From the NCBI RefSeq assembly GCF_003144245.1, contig NW_020289982.1:124001-188000 (forward strand): a stretch of DNA of 64,000 bases, written 5' to 3'. Under the pieces are notes generated by a model, which worked only from the letters and a program-made list of their open reading frames with translations, was not told the origin of the DNA and did no database searches. Origin of the DNA: Jaminaea rosea (taxonomy: Eukaryota; Basidiomycota; Exobasidiomycetes; Microstromatales). Shown here piece by piece: positions 57,001 through 64,000 of this stretch (the stretch's first letter is position 1; each line of letters opens with the position of its first letter). The position numbers and the translations under genes were made by a program.

Positions 57001-57890
57001 GTCTCCTCGCCGGCGTGGGCAAAGCGTTGCGCATCTACGATTTGGGCAAAAAGAAGCTCCTTCGCAAGGTGGAGAACCGCAATTTCCCCACAGCCATCGT
57101 CGCGCTGGATACGCAAGGTCCGACGCGTATCGTCGTGGGGGATGCGCAGGAGTCCACCTTCTTTGTCAGCTACAAGGCGGGGATGACGACCGGGGTGGCA
57201 GCAGGGGACCCGGCAGGGCAACAACCTCGCCTCGTCATCTTCGCAGACGATACAGTCCCGCGATGGATCTCGGGTGCGAGCGCCATGCTCATGCTGGACT
57301 ACGATACCGTCATTGCAGGCGACAAGTTTGGGAACGTGTTCGTCAACAGGGTACCCAGTCAGGCTAGCCATGATGTCGACGAGGACCCGACTGGATTGAC
57401 CGTCCTGCACGAGAAGCCCTTCCTGCAGGGCGCACCAACCAAGTGTGAGCTCCTCGCCCACTTCCACGTCGGGGACGTGGTGACGAGCTTACAGAGGGCG
57501 GCGCTCAGCCCCGGAGGACGGGAAGCGGTAGTTTACACCTGCCTGGGCGGCACCGTCGGAGTATTGGTACCCTTTGCTAGTCGAGAAGACGTAGAGATGC
57601 TCAGCACCCTCGAGATGCACATGCGGACTACGTCGCCCTCTTCCTCTTCCTCTGGCCCATCAGCAACAGCTCCTGGGTCCGCGTCGTGCTCGCTGGTGGG
57701 GCGAGACCATCTGGCGTACAGGGGGAGCTACGTGCCTGTCAAGGCGTGTGTGGATGGCGATCTCTGCGAGACTTTCGGGTTGCTAGCGCATCAGAGGCAG
57801 GCGGGGATTGCTGAGGGTTTGGAGGGTGAGAGGACTCCTGCCGATGTAAACAAGAAGTTGGAGGCGCTGAGGATCGGAAGTGCGTTCTGA
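54072..57890 (+). CDS. RSE1: Splicing factor 3B subunit 3 (SF3b130 / Rse1)
   Basis: A scaffold of the SF3b part of U2 snRNP, holding SF3B1 and SF3B5 for branch-site recognition in the nucleus. A single exon of 1272 residues without introns (human 1217). The start MHLYNLTLSPPSAATVAVAG matches the family exactly (MFLYNLTLQ). Other landmarks: KQEIVVCRGGCKLELLRPD, YLIVGSDSGRITIAELD, RRIVPGQYIATDPKGRA, MIGAMEKSKLVYILNRD, DTVPLASSLVILRAGFLF, RGPRSTFKMLQHGLEV, and the C-terminal GTVGVLVPFASREDVEMLS. The fold is three WD-like seven-bladed propellers as in DDB1/CPSF160. Family-typical residues persist to the end. Only a Ser/Ala-rich insert near 57640-57690 looks lineage-specific. Confidence 0.96.
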   Translation: MHLYNLTLSPPSAATVAVAGQFSGTRKQEIVVCRGGCKLELLRPDTTVSGKAHAIFEQHTFGVVRSLASFRLTGGSKDYLIVGSDSGRITIAELDVKANAFVVVHQETFGRSGSRRIVPGQYIATDPKGRAAMIGAMEKSKLVYILNRDAAANLTISSPLEAHKPNAIIHALVGLDVGYENPTFAALEVDYEEADRDSTGEAAEATQKLLTYYELDLGLNHVVRRWSSPVEKTANHLVQVPGGYNQNTERWEGPGGVLVCSEDYITYKHSVGEEHRVPMPRRLNPLDDNGASSSSSAPRRGNIVVSSVCHRMKNAFFFLLQNEDGDLFKLTIDHQDEDVRALKIKYFDTVPLASSLVILRAGFLFVAAEFGGSALYSFQKLGDDDEVPTYSSADLPELGMTEVKVEPPTFTPRPLDNLLLTDDLPALDPILDAKVLNLLGGDTPQIFTLCGRGPRSTFKMLQHGLEVQEAVSSDLPGIPNAIWTTKLSEQDEYDSYIVLSFVNGTLVLSIGETIEEVSDSGFLTSAPTLAVQQLGASALLQVHPKGIRHIMADRRVVEWAAPPMPDGEQTSIVAAATNSRQVVVALAPTNEIVYFEQDLDGQLNEYQERKSMGAPIVALSIGDVPQGRQRTPYLAVGCEDQTVRIVSLDPESTLSPISIQALTAPPHSICIAEMQDVTVDRNHPTLFVNIGLKNGVLLRTVLDPISGQLTDTRTRFLGAKPVRLVRIKLQGGAPAVLALSSRPWLNYAHQARTHFTPLCFDALDHAWTFSAEMCPDGLIGIVGGSLRIFTVPTLGTKLKADSVALSYTPRRMVAHPDGSGLFYIAEADHRTLSPSEKEKRIASLTREPKVGERGVLDLDPVEFGPLRAEAGNWASCIRVVDAKARETTHVVELEGNEAAFNVALVPFANSIDPTTGQPEIFLIVSSARAATVTPRSHAQAFLTTYRLVAGSNGRTLELLHKTEVDDVALALRPFQGRLLAGVGKALRIYDLGKKKLLRKVENRNFPTAIVALDTQGPTRIVVGDAQESTFFVSYKAGMTTGVAAGDPAGQQPRLVIFADDTVPRWISGASAMLMLDYDTVIAGDKFGNVFVNRVPSQASHDVDEDPTGLTVLHEKPFLQGAPTKCELLAHFHVGDVVTSLQRAALSPGGREAVVYTCLGGTVGVLVPFASREDVEMLSTLEMHMRTTSPSSSSSGPSATAPGSASCSLVGRDHLAYRGSYVPVKACVDGDLCETFGLLAHQRQAGIAEGLEGERTPADVNKKLEALRIGSAF

Positions 57891-58482
57891 GCGGGCGAGA
57901 CGAGCCAACAGGGAAGAGAGGAGCGGGGAACGCATGGCCGAGAGGGAAGGAGTGGGTGGCAGCGAGTGGAGAGTAGGGACGCGATCGTTTTCGAGGCAGC
58001 CTTCGAGGGCAATACTGTGGAATACTCATCTGCTCTGACTTTCCGTTACCAACCTCAGCGCTGCAACATGTCAGCAGCAGCAATCTCGAGCTATCGTGTG
58101 AATGTGTGCCGCCCGCCCCCTTCCGCCTTCACCTTCCTCAGCGAATGTGTCTGTTCTGTCATGACTCGTATTTGGGTAGGCGAGCAAAGGAGGAGCGTCG
58201 AAGAAGCGGGAGATTGAGGAGTGGTTGACCAACGGTATGCCTGCGTGCCTTTCCCTCCCCTGTTCCAGCGAGGAGGCGCCAGTTGCCATTTGCAAAAGAC
58301 GAGACCAAGTCCTTCGCTGCAACGATCTCGCCCACGAGCCTGTTTCGCTCTCAGCCACAGCTTTGAGGCTGCGGCGATAGCTCTTCTCTCGTCGGCACTG
58401 CATCCTCCGCCGCTCTGCCGCTCCGTCATCCACACGATCACCCATCCTCTTCGTGCTCCCTTCCCTTTGTCCGTCCCATCAT
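57891..58482. other. Intergenic, convergent 3' ends of RSE1 and ACP1
   Basis: A 592-bp stretch containing the two 3' UTRs. Short open frames on both strands are Ser/Arg-rich and not protein-like. I recognise nothing else. Confidence 0.45.
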
Positions 58483-59106
58483 TTACTGAGCCTCGGGGGT
58501 CTTGGAGATGTACTCGATGGCCTGGCCGACGGTGGTGATCGCATCGGCGTCTGCGTCAGGGATCTCCTGCGAGTGGTCGAGGGGTCAAATGAGGCGAAGT
58601 CAGTCAGCAGCGAGTAGAGATTGGACTCGCGATCGAGCAATGAGCAGCGAGCACTCACGATGTTGAACCTGAAACAACGCGGGAGTGAAAGGTTGCGTAA
58701 GGAGAAGGGTGGAGAAGAAACGGTCAGCTCGTGCTCATTCCTGTACACCTGCGCGCCCTCCCGCGACTCACTCCTCCTCAATAGCCATGACAACCTCGAC
58801 GGCATCCAAGCTGTCCAACCCAAGCGTGCTAGTGAAGGACGCCTCAGCGTTGACCTTTGCCGGGTCCACCTTCTCGAAGCTCTTGAGGATCTCAACGATG
58901 CGGTTCTGGATCTCCTGCTGGCTGAGACCCGATGACGAGGCGTATCCGCGGCGAGCGACTGCGAACGAGGTTGGGGCAACGGCGCGAGGAGCGGCGGTGC
59001 GCAGCATTGAAGGCGCAGCGAGGCGAGGGGCAGCGGTAGCAGCCATGACGGGCATGCGCTGGCGGACGAGGGAAGAGGCAGCGAGACGAAGAGTGGGTGC
59101 GACCAT
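58483..59106 (-). CDS. ACP1: Mitochondrial acyl carrier protein (with a 10-nt microexon)
   Basis: Carries acyl chains on 4'-phosphopantetheine for mitochondrial fatty-acid/lipoate synthesis and is a structural subunit of respiratory complex I and of Fe-S assembly. Three exons: 58772-59106 (335 nt), 58659-58668 (10 nt) and 58483-58566 (84 nt), with introns of 103 and 92 nt. The sum is 429 nt, 142 residues. The basic presequence (MVAPTLRLAASSLVRQRMP to ARRGYAS) fits mitochondrial import with cleavage near RGY. The pantetheine Ser is in LGLDSLDAVEVVMAIEEEF (Ser99). The microexon supplies the end of the Glu codon plus Phe-Asn-Ile, which every ACP needs between EEE and EIPD. All four splice ends are canonical. 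Confidence 0.95.
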
Positions 59107-59399
59107 TGTTGCGATGGCAAAGTGGTGAAGTTGTGCTGTTGGTAGTGACGATGAGTTGGGTGGAGAAGGAAGATTGAAGTTAAACCGCCGCCTGTCATCC
59201 CATCGCACGGTCGAGACGGCCGGCCACAGGGCCACATCGATGACCAACGCGCGGCTCAGGTCGGCGAGCAGCACGCAGACCACGTGGCACGACTTCGTCT
59301 CCCTCTGTCCGTCGGCGAGGCTGAGAAGATGGAGCTCACCTTTGCTCCTCACTTGAACACCTCCAACTCCAACTCCTCACCTCGGTTCGCTCGCTCGCA
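59107..59399. promoter_or_regulatory. Bidirectional promoter ACP1 / bL17m
   Basis: A 293-bp spacer shared by two nuclear genes for mitochondrial proteins. It holds a CACGTG palindrome at 59281-59286, a possible Cbf1/bHLH site. Confidence 0.45.
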
Positions 59400-60443
59400 A
59401 TGAAAGGCCTCGCCTTCCGTAAACTGTCCCGCACATCAGGGCATCGCAATCACCTGCTGCGTAACCTCGTCACCTCCCTCTTCCACCACGAGCGCATTCA
59501 GACTACAGTCGCCAAGGCAAAGGAGGCGCAACGCGAGGCAGAGAAGGTCATTACCGCTTTGAAACGATCGCACGATGAGCAGAGGAGGGGTCACGACCAG
59601 CAGTGGTATGCAGCAAAGGGCTACGTCTTTTCAGCGGCCGATGATACCATCTTGCACAAACTGGCGAAGCGCTATGCGGAGAGACCGGGGGGCTATACGA
59701 GGTTGCACCTCTACGGCAATCGACCAGGGGACCATGCTCCGCGAGCGCTTTTGGAGTTGGTGGATAACGACAAGGGAGATCTAAGACTGGAGTTGACGGC
59801 GAGGTGTATGGCTAGGCAGGTATTCATGGAGGGAAAGAAGCGCAGCAGCAGCTCCTCGTCGGCGAGCATGACGGCCATCACGCCATTGACCTGCCCCAAC
59901 CCGGAGAAGGACTCGCGCTTCCTCCCTCAAACACGCACAAGGATCGCACAACTTCTCCGCTTTCCTGATGGGAGGGATGCAAGGTTGGCGTCGTTGCTCT
60001 CGCGCGCAAATGAGCACTTGTTCAGGCTGAGGGCAGAGGATCAGCTCGACGGCGGAGCGGTAGTAGTGGACGAGGAACGCATGGCGACGGGAGAGTGGAA
60101 GGACATGCAGCCGAGGGGTAGGCTCTTGACCCCTCCTGTCAAAGGCAGGAGGCTGATGGCCGGCATGGCTCCTTCCCTCTCGATGCCAGGGGCCCCCGCA
60201 GCCGGCGAGACTACTTCGAGAGCCACAGGCGGCAAGGCGCAGCAGCAGCGCTCTCGCTTCTTCGAGCCGCAACCTCTTAAGGGCACGACGCAGAATTCTG
60301 TCATTCGACTGGGCAAGGGGGCCTTTGCGAGACGAGGTGGGGTGGATAGGGTGGCAGGCAACCCGGTTGCATTTAGGAGCGCGGCGAGGAAGGGGGAAGT
60401 CAAGGCGAGGGCGAGTGGGAATGCGAGGGTCAGGTATTCATGA
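59400..60443 (+). CDS. MRPL8: Mitochondrial large-subunit ribosomal protein bL17m
   Basis: The mitoribosomal homologue of bacterial L17, located at the tunnel exit side of the large subunit. A single exon, 347 residues. The bL17 core is at the N-terminus: KLSRTSGHRNHLLRNLVTSLFHHERIQTTVAKAKE, with YTRLHLYGNRPGDHAPRALLELVDN closing the domain (about residues 100-125). The remaining 220 residues are a fungal extension, basic and Ser/Gly-rich, with no recognised domain. The start has no separate presequence, as in other bL17m proteins whose basic core targets itself. Divergent from ACP1. Confidence 0.93.
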   Translation: MKGLAFRKLSRTSGHRNHLLRNLVTSLFHHERIQTTVAKAKEAQREAEKVITALKRSHDEQRRGHDQQWYAAKGYVFSAADDTILHKLAKRYAERPGGYTRLHLYGNRPGDHAPRALLELVDNDKGDLRLELTARCMARQVFMEGKKRSSSSSSASMTAITPLTCPNPEKDSRFLPQTRTRIAQLLRFPDGRDARLASLLSRANEHLFRLRAEDQLDGGAVVVDEERMATGEWKDMQPRGRLLTPPVKGRRLMAGMAPSLSMPGAPAAGETTSRATGGKAQQQRSRFFEPQPLKGTTQNSVIRLGKGAFARRGGVDRVAGNPVAFRSAARKGEVKARASGNARVRYS

Positions 60444-60790
60444 GGCGGAGAGGAGAGGGATGAGGCGAAATTGTACCACCATCATTTGAGCGCAAAGAGC
60501 GCGTAGCATGCATACACTCTTACTCGCCGGGCTCCGATTGACGTGCATCTCAAGTCGATGAAGGTGTGAGCCCGAAACGCTTGGCATCGCGAAGTGAATC
60601 CGCCGCCACAAGAGCATCAGCTCAACGCGGCTCAGCGCTGCACACCTTAATGGTGCTGACATCCTTGGCCTCCAAGCAGGAGGCAGTGGCAGCGCTAATC
60701 AGAAGGGAGCAGCGGCTGTGACGGTGCGTCAGACGCGATTGATTGGTTGCATGGGTTCATAGGATACCTCTGAAGCCACCTCTACAAGCT
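60444..60790. other. Intergenic between bL17m and tRNA-Ala
   Basis: A 347-bp stretch. It contains the 3' UTR of the bL17m gene and the upstream flank of the tRNA. No open frame looks coding. Confidence 0.5.
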
Positions 60791-60877
60791 GGGGAAATAG
60801 CTCAGGGGTAGAGCGCTTGCTTAGCAGAAATCGTCACGGTTTGCATGAGGCCCGGGGTTCAATTCCCCGTTTCTCCA
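60791..60877 (+). tRNA. tRNA-Ala (AGC) with a 15-nt intron
   Basis: The cloverleaf can be drawn in full. Acceptor GGGGAAA pairs with TTTCTCC (one G-U), discriminator A at 60877. D stem GCTC/GAGC, T arm CGGGG-TTCAATT-CCCCG. The anticodon AGC lies at 60823-60825. After A37 an intron of 15 nt (60827-60841) is placed at the canonical 37/38 position, followed by T38 and the stem GCATG. The anticodon stem CTTGC/GCATG has one T-T mismatch at pair 28-42. Internal promoter boxes A and B are intact. Confidence 0.9.
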
Positions 60878-60959
60878 TCTGTTTTGGCTTCCTGGTCTGC
60901 CAGCCCGCACAGCAGCGCGGCAGGAACACCTTTTGCGCTAGCAGCCAGTCTCCTAGGCG

Positions 60960-61562
60960 ATGGCGCAGCCGACATGCTTTACATGCGATGACGATGTGAT
61001 TCCACAATACGTACCTCTCCTCGTTGTCGTACAGACTCGTCACCTCATCTTCATTCTCACGTCTACCGCCGTCATGCTCAGCGCGGACACTATCGTCCTG
61101 GTGATTACGGCGCTCGTACTTCTACACCAGCTTCCACGCTTCGTCCAGCCCAACATTATCGTCGTCTGCGAGAAAGACTACATCGACAAGGTGGCCGAAG
61201 CCGAAGTCATCGACAATGGCAATGCTGGCGTTGCCGACTTGCGCCGCCGCACCTCACCAAGCGCTCCACGGTCCAAGCGTCACAGCGAGAACTTTGAACT
61301 TGCAGTCATCTTTTCGGCGATGTACCTTGGGGGGTTGTGCCCGTTTTTCGCGTGGGAAGCAATGAACAGAGGTTGGAACCCGCTGGCAACAGCGGCATAC
61401 CCGGTCTGCACGGTGGCTGTAATCTGGCTTCTCCCTTCCATCTTCAGCAGGTGGTACACCGCCTATTACCAGTGGCAGCGGATTCGAGACCTCACTATTG
61501 TCTGGCGGGCCAAGAGGGGTTCAGATGGTGCGAATGCGGAGGACACTCAGAAGCAGAAGTAG
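60960..61562 (+). CDS. Unknown small membrane protein (about 3-4 membrane segments)
   Basis: A 200-residue frame without intron that I cannot assign to a family. Hydrophobic segments are visible at about residues 30-57 (LIFILTSTAVML, then TIVLVITALVLLH), 119-133 (LAVIFSAMYLGGLCPFF) and 143-165 (ATAAYPVCTVAVIWLLPSIF). Between them is a polar loop with RRRTSPSAPRSKRH; the tail is charged. Codon use in the body (GAG AAA GAC TAC ATC GAC AAG) looks like that of its neighbours, which argues it is real. The ATG at 60960 lies only 82 bp after the tRNA; an ATG at 61074 is an alternative start. It could also be the visible part of a spliced gene. Confidence 0.5.
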   Translation: MAQPTCFTCDDDVIPQYVPLLVVVQTRHLIFILTSTAVMLSADTIVLVITALVLLHQLPRFVQPNIIVVCEKDYIDKVAEAEVIDNGNAGVADLRRRTSPSAPRSKRHSENFELAVIFSAMYLGGLCPFFAWEAMNRGWNPLATAAYPVCTVAVIWLLPSIFSRWYTAYYQWQRIRDLTIVWRAKRGSDGANAEDTQKQK

Positions 61563-62276
61563 CGAGGAGACGCGAACGGAGCATGGGAGCGCACCAGATT
61601 GAGGCAAGAACGTCGGTGGTGGGATATGTGTAGCGTTGTCGGCTAGTATTGGGCACTTGCCGGCTAGGAGCGATGTGGGTGCGGTGGCGGCGAAGCGATC
61701 CCGGATTATACGGTGCGGCAATGCGGCACGAGTAATGTGATCTAGCCTCAGCAGACCTCATAAGAGCGTGATTGGGGGGCTCAGCGTCGACATAGGCCCA
61801 CCCTGATCCCCGCTGTCATCGTGAGATGGTGGAGGCGTCGACTACGAACGGGGCCGTTGCAGAGAATCGCTGCTGACATTCGTTGATCTGCGCGAGCCCC
61901 TGGCCGGCGTTCCAAAGGATGCCGAGGAGACGCCGCGAGTTGAGCAAGCACTGCGATCGACATGATGGGTGGGAGTGAGGAGAACCACCCACGCTAATCA
62001 TCTGATTATTCTGGCAAGTACATGCACAGGATAGACAGAGACGTACATCGGCGGACCGAGAACAAGCTTGAACGGTTCCTCGTTGGCTCTACATCTGCAG
62101 ACCCTTCTCGCAGCGCCAGTGACGTCTGAGGCTCCTCGCCACCTTCGCCCGCTGGACAGCAATGCAACACGAAAAGGAATCGCTCGCAACATCGTCTTGC
62201 CAGCTTCGCTCGCGCTCCCCCTCGCAAGACGCGTGAGCGTAGGGAGACAAAAGAGAAGGGATGCGCACGCGCACGT
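61563..62276. other. Intergenic between unknown membrane protein and tRNA-Leu
   Basis: A 714-bp stretch in which I recognise no gene. The minus-strand frame 61816-62001 (61 codons) has a helix-like stretch but no start context, partner exon or family match. Confidence 0.45.
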
Positions 62277-62378
62277 TGACAAGAATGGGATTCGAACCCA
62301 TGCTCCGAAGAACTGCGAATCGTCGAGGATCCAAAGGATTCCTTAACACAGCGCCTTAGACCGCTCGGCCATCTTGCC
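62277..62378 (-). tRNA. tRNA-Leu (AAG) with a 22-nt intron
   Basis: On the minus strand the acceptor GGCAAGA pairs with TCTTGTC (one G-U) with discriminator A. TGGCCGAGCGG and AAGGC form the D arm of a type II tRNA. The anticodon stem is CTGTG/CGCAG (one wobble) and the anticodon AAG is at 62342-62344. The intron 62319-62340 follows position 37. A short variable arm (TTCTTCGGAGC) and T arm ATGGG-TTCGAAT-CCCAT complete the fold. The variable arm plus AAG identify Leu rather than Ser. Confidence 0.92.
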
Positions 62379-62516
62379 GTTCTGGCAGTTTGGTCAAAGT
62401 GATTGTTTATGAACGTTTCTTCATTCCTCATTGTACCCGCGTGTGGAGGAGAAACGCACGGACAGAGGCGCCGACTCCCGCTCGATGTGTTGCTTCGCAC
62501 CGCCCTCTTGCTCGCA

Positions 62517-63001
62517 ATGGCATCGAGACCAGCATCATCGTCTGCGCCGCCTCCCTTCAACGGAGCGCAGGCGCAGGACTTCCTCGCATTGAGATGGGCC
62601 GCTGCACAGCGTGGTGAGTCTTGTCGCGCTGGGTGGACGACATCGAGGGCAGGCTGGGCCACTGATTCGAGCATGTCGCCACACGCGCGCAGAGAACCCG
62701 ACCATCTACCAGAGCGAGCAGGGCACAGCGTCGCCTGCTGGTTCGGCGGCTGCACAGAAAAAGGCGGGAGGAGCGTGGGGCATTGCGGGCAATAGGGGTG
62801 GGTAAGCGTGTCGCGCAAGACCCGCGTCACCTCACCTCGCGCTGATCGTCTTGCTCCTTCCTGCTTCATCCGCCAGCAGGCGCCGCTGCCCAGCGAGGAG
62901 GCCCTGGCACCGCTTCCACAGCCCCTCAAACGTCCAGCTTCGCTACCAATCTCATCAAGGCTGCGGGTCAGCGTCGTGGTACTGGTGCAGGCGCTGCGTA
63001 G
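62517..63001 (+). CDS. Small Gly/Ala-rich protein of unknown function (three exons)
   Basis: Three exons (62517-62613, 62693-62797, 62877-63001) with GT..AG introns of 79 nt each join in frame to 108 residues. The N-terminal half has a short ordered-looking segment, FNGAQAQDFLALRWAAAQRE then NPTIYQSEQGT. The C-terminal half is Ala/Gly/Gln-rich and ends SFATNLIKAAGQRRGTGAGA. I do not recognise the family. All three exons keep frame only when both introns are removed, which supports a real gene. The last acceptor is a CAGCAG tandem (62874-62879), so a one-residue splice variant is possible. It lies 138 bp from the tRNA-Leu, which runs in the opposite direction. Confidence 0.55.
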
Positions 63002-63240
63002 GAAGGCTGCGTGGCCACCAATCAATATCAGCATCTCACTCTCCATCACGCGGCATGAGGGTAGAGCTAGTGTGATAGAGTCATGGTAGAGGTGACAACA
63101 TGGTGTGGATACAAGAGTGAGAAGAGAGACGAAATGGAGCGGTCGAGTCGATGAGAAGCTGGTGATTTGCCCCTGCTCGTTGCGATGATGTCGTTGCGCG
63201 CCTCCGCCGCCCACCTCGCTGCGGCTTCACGCACGCCGCC

Positions 63241-64000
63241 CTAGTCGAAGGCGAGCACCCCTTGCCCCCTCTCCGGATCATTCAACCTCTGCACATTCAC
63301 CTCAGGCCCAAAAGTCGTGCTCGACATATTCTGCGGCGTGATCAGCACGTACTGCACGTTATGGCTCGTCTTGCTCTCGTCGATGATCATCTTCATCGAG
63401 ATGCGTCGATTGACCGCATCCATGAAGACGTCGAACTCGTCGAGACAGCGAATCGGGCAGCCAATCGCGCCCCACAGGGAGAGCAGCAGGCAAATGGTGC
63501 TAAAGGACTTTTCGCCGCCAGAGAGGGATCGAGGGTCCTTGTTCTTGGAGGCTGTGCCGCTACGCCCGCCAGTCGCCATGGGGTCATCCATCTGGACCTT
63601 GATGCTCAAGCGCTGCGCATCGTGGTTGAAATTGAGAGAGCCAGTGTAGCCGCGATTGCTGAGATGGTGCGTGAACATGGCACGAGCTCGCACTGCGATT
63701 TGGGTGCGGAACTGCTGCCACATATCGAGGCGACGCTTGAGGGCGGACTTGAGGGCCCTGGTCGCAGCCTTCATCGCATCCATTTCGCGATTGGCGTCGT
63801 CGAGGGCCTTTTGGCGGCTGCGGTACTCCGCCACCACTTCTTCCAAGCTGCCGCCACCCTGTCGCCTGGCCTCCTCGAGTAAGTTTTCAACAGCTTGGAT
63901 CTCCTTTTCGTAGTACTCGTGCGAGTGGCTAGCCTCAACGCGTTCTCCCTCCGTGTACTGTAGTGCCTGCTCCTCGCCTTGCATCCAGTCGTTCTTCCTC
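63241..64000 (-). CDS. SMC6: Structural maintenance of chromosomes protein 6, C-terminal part
   Basis: The Smc5/6 complex maintains chromosome structure during replication and recombination repair; Smc6 is its DNA-binding ATPase arm. Only the 3' end is inside the window; the frame is open to the edge. Visible are the end of the coiled coil (YYEKEIQAVENLLEEARR, to about 63700), the head re-entry motif FTHHLSNRGYTGSLNFNHD, the ABC signature LSGGEKSFSTICLLLSLW, Walker B CLDEFDVFMDAVNR and the D/H-loop SHNVQYVLITPQNM. The FDVFMDAVNR form is diagnostic of Smc6 rather than Smc5. The stop is at 63241. No intron in this part. Confidence 0.95.
   Translation of the reverse strand, partial: RKNDWMQGEEQALQYTEGERVEASHSHEYYEKEIQAVENLLEEARRQGGGSLEEVVAEYRSRQKALDDANREMDAMKAATRALKSALKRRLDMWQQFRTQIAVRARAMFTHHLSNRGYTGSLNFNHDAQRLSIKVQMDDPMATGGRSGTASKNKDPRSLSGGEKSFSTICLLLSLWGAIGCPIRCLDEFDVFMDAVNRRISMKMIIDESKTSHNVQYVLITPQNMSSTTFGPEVNVQRLNDPERGQGVLAFD

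Noticed and set aside
61816-62001. 61-codon minus-strand frame as a gene fragment
   Set aside because: Too short, no recognised family and no splice partner found on either side.
62006-63214. 402-codon open frame on the minus strand
   Set aside because: Runs antisense over the small three-exon gene and through the tRNA-Leu; composition is not protein-like.
1-64000. Transposons, virus-like elements, CRISPR arrays, rRNA
   Set aside because: No transposase, reverse transcriptase or integrase motif, no long terminal or inverted repeats and no regularly spaced repeats were seen; CRISPR is not expected in a fungus.

Overview
This window is nuclear DNA of a fungus, most likely a basidiomycete of the Ustilaginomycotina (smut-type) kind. 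The reasons are compact GC-rich genes, 64-103 nt GT-AG introns with GTGAGT-like donors, few introns per gene (0-4, unlike the intron-rich mushrooms), fungus-specific families (HapX, DUF7137, Arp9, Dug2, Srf1-like) and two intron-bearing nuclear tRNA genes. The lineage is an inference. I see no rRNA, transposon, virus-like element or CRISPR array. The annotation comprises about 25 protein genes and two tRNAs; both ends cut through a gene.

Layout. 1-16 kb: MSH3 (partial), SEC5 (exocyst), a CDK11-type kinase, ARP9 (SWI/SNF-RSC), TDP1 and a Rad5-like HIRAN/SNF2 ATPase. 16-27 kb: one long ORF joining an MFS transporter to the GPI transamidase subunit PIG-T/Gpi16, an SDR oxidoreductase, an acyl-CoA thioesterase-like protein ending in the peroxisomal signal AKL, a DUF7137 surface protein and an ataxin-10 homologue. 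27-43 kb: carnitine acetyltransferase, an Srf1-like membrane protein, DUG2, the iron regulator HapX and a large PH-domain protein. 43-45 kb: a 2.1 kb stretch where I find no gene. 44.8-60.5 kb: eL22, CBF5, SEC21 (gamma-COP), a Cys-3/Met4-like bZIP factor, SF3B3/RSE1, mitochondrial ACP and mitoribosomal bL17. 60.5-64 kb: tRNA-Ala(AGC), an unknown membrane protein, tRNA-Leu(AAG), a small three-exon unknown protein and SMC6 (partial).

Most genes are housekeeping. Several divergent pairs share short promoters and a common theme: eL22/CBF5 (ribosome), ACP/bL17m (mitochondrion) and SDR/thioesterase (lipid or acyl chemistry). Four genome-maintenance genes (MSH3, TDP1, RAD5-like, SMC6) also lie here, with TDP1 and RAD5 converging tail to tail.

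The most unusual items are the in-frame MFS::PIG-T fusion, which retains an internal signal peptide, and the Rad5-like ATPase with no RING finger between its helicase lobes. Smaller ones are a 10-nt microexon in ACP, a 90-nt stop-free intron in the Srf1-like gene, a PTS1 created by the last splice of the thioesterase, and a PH domain revealed only when a short first exon is added.
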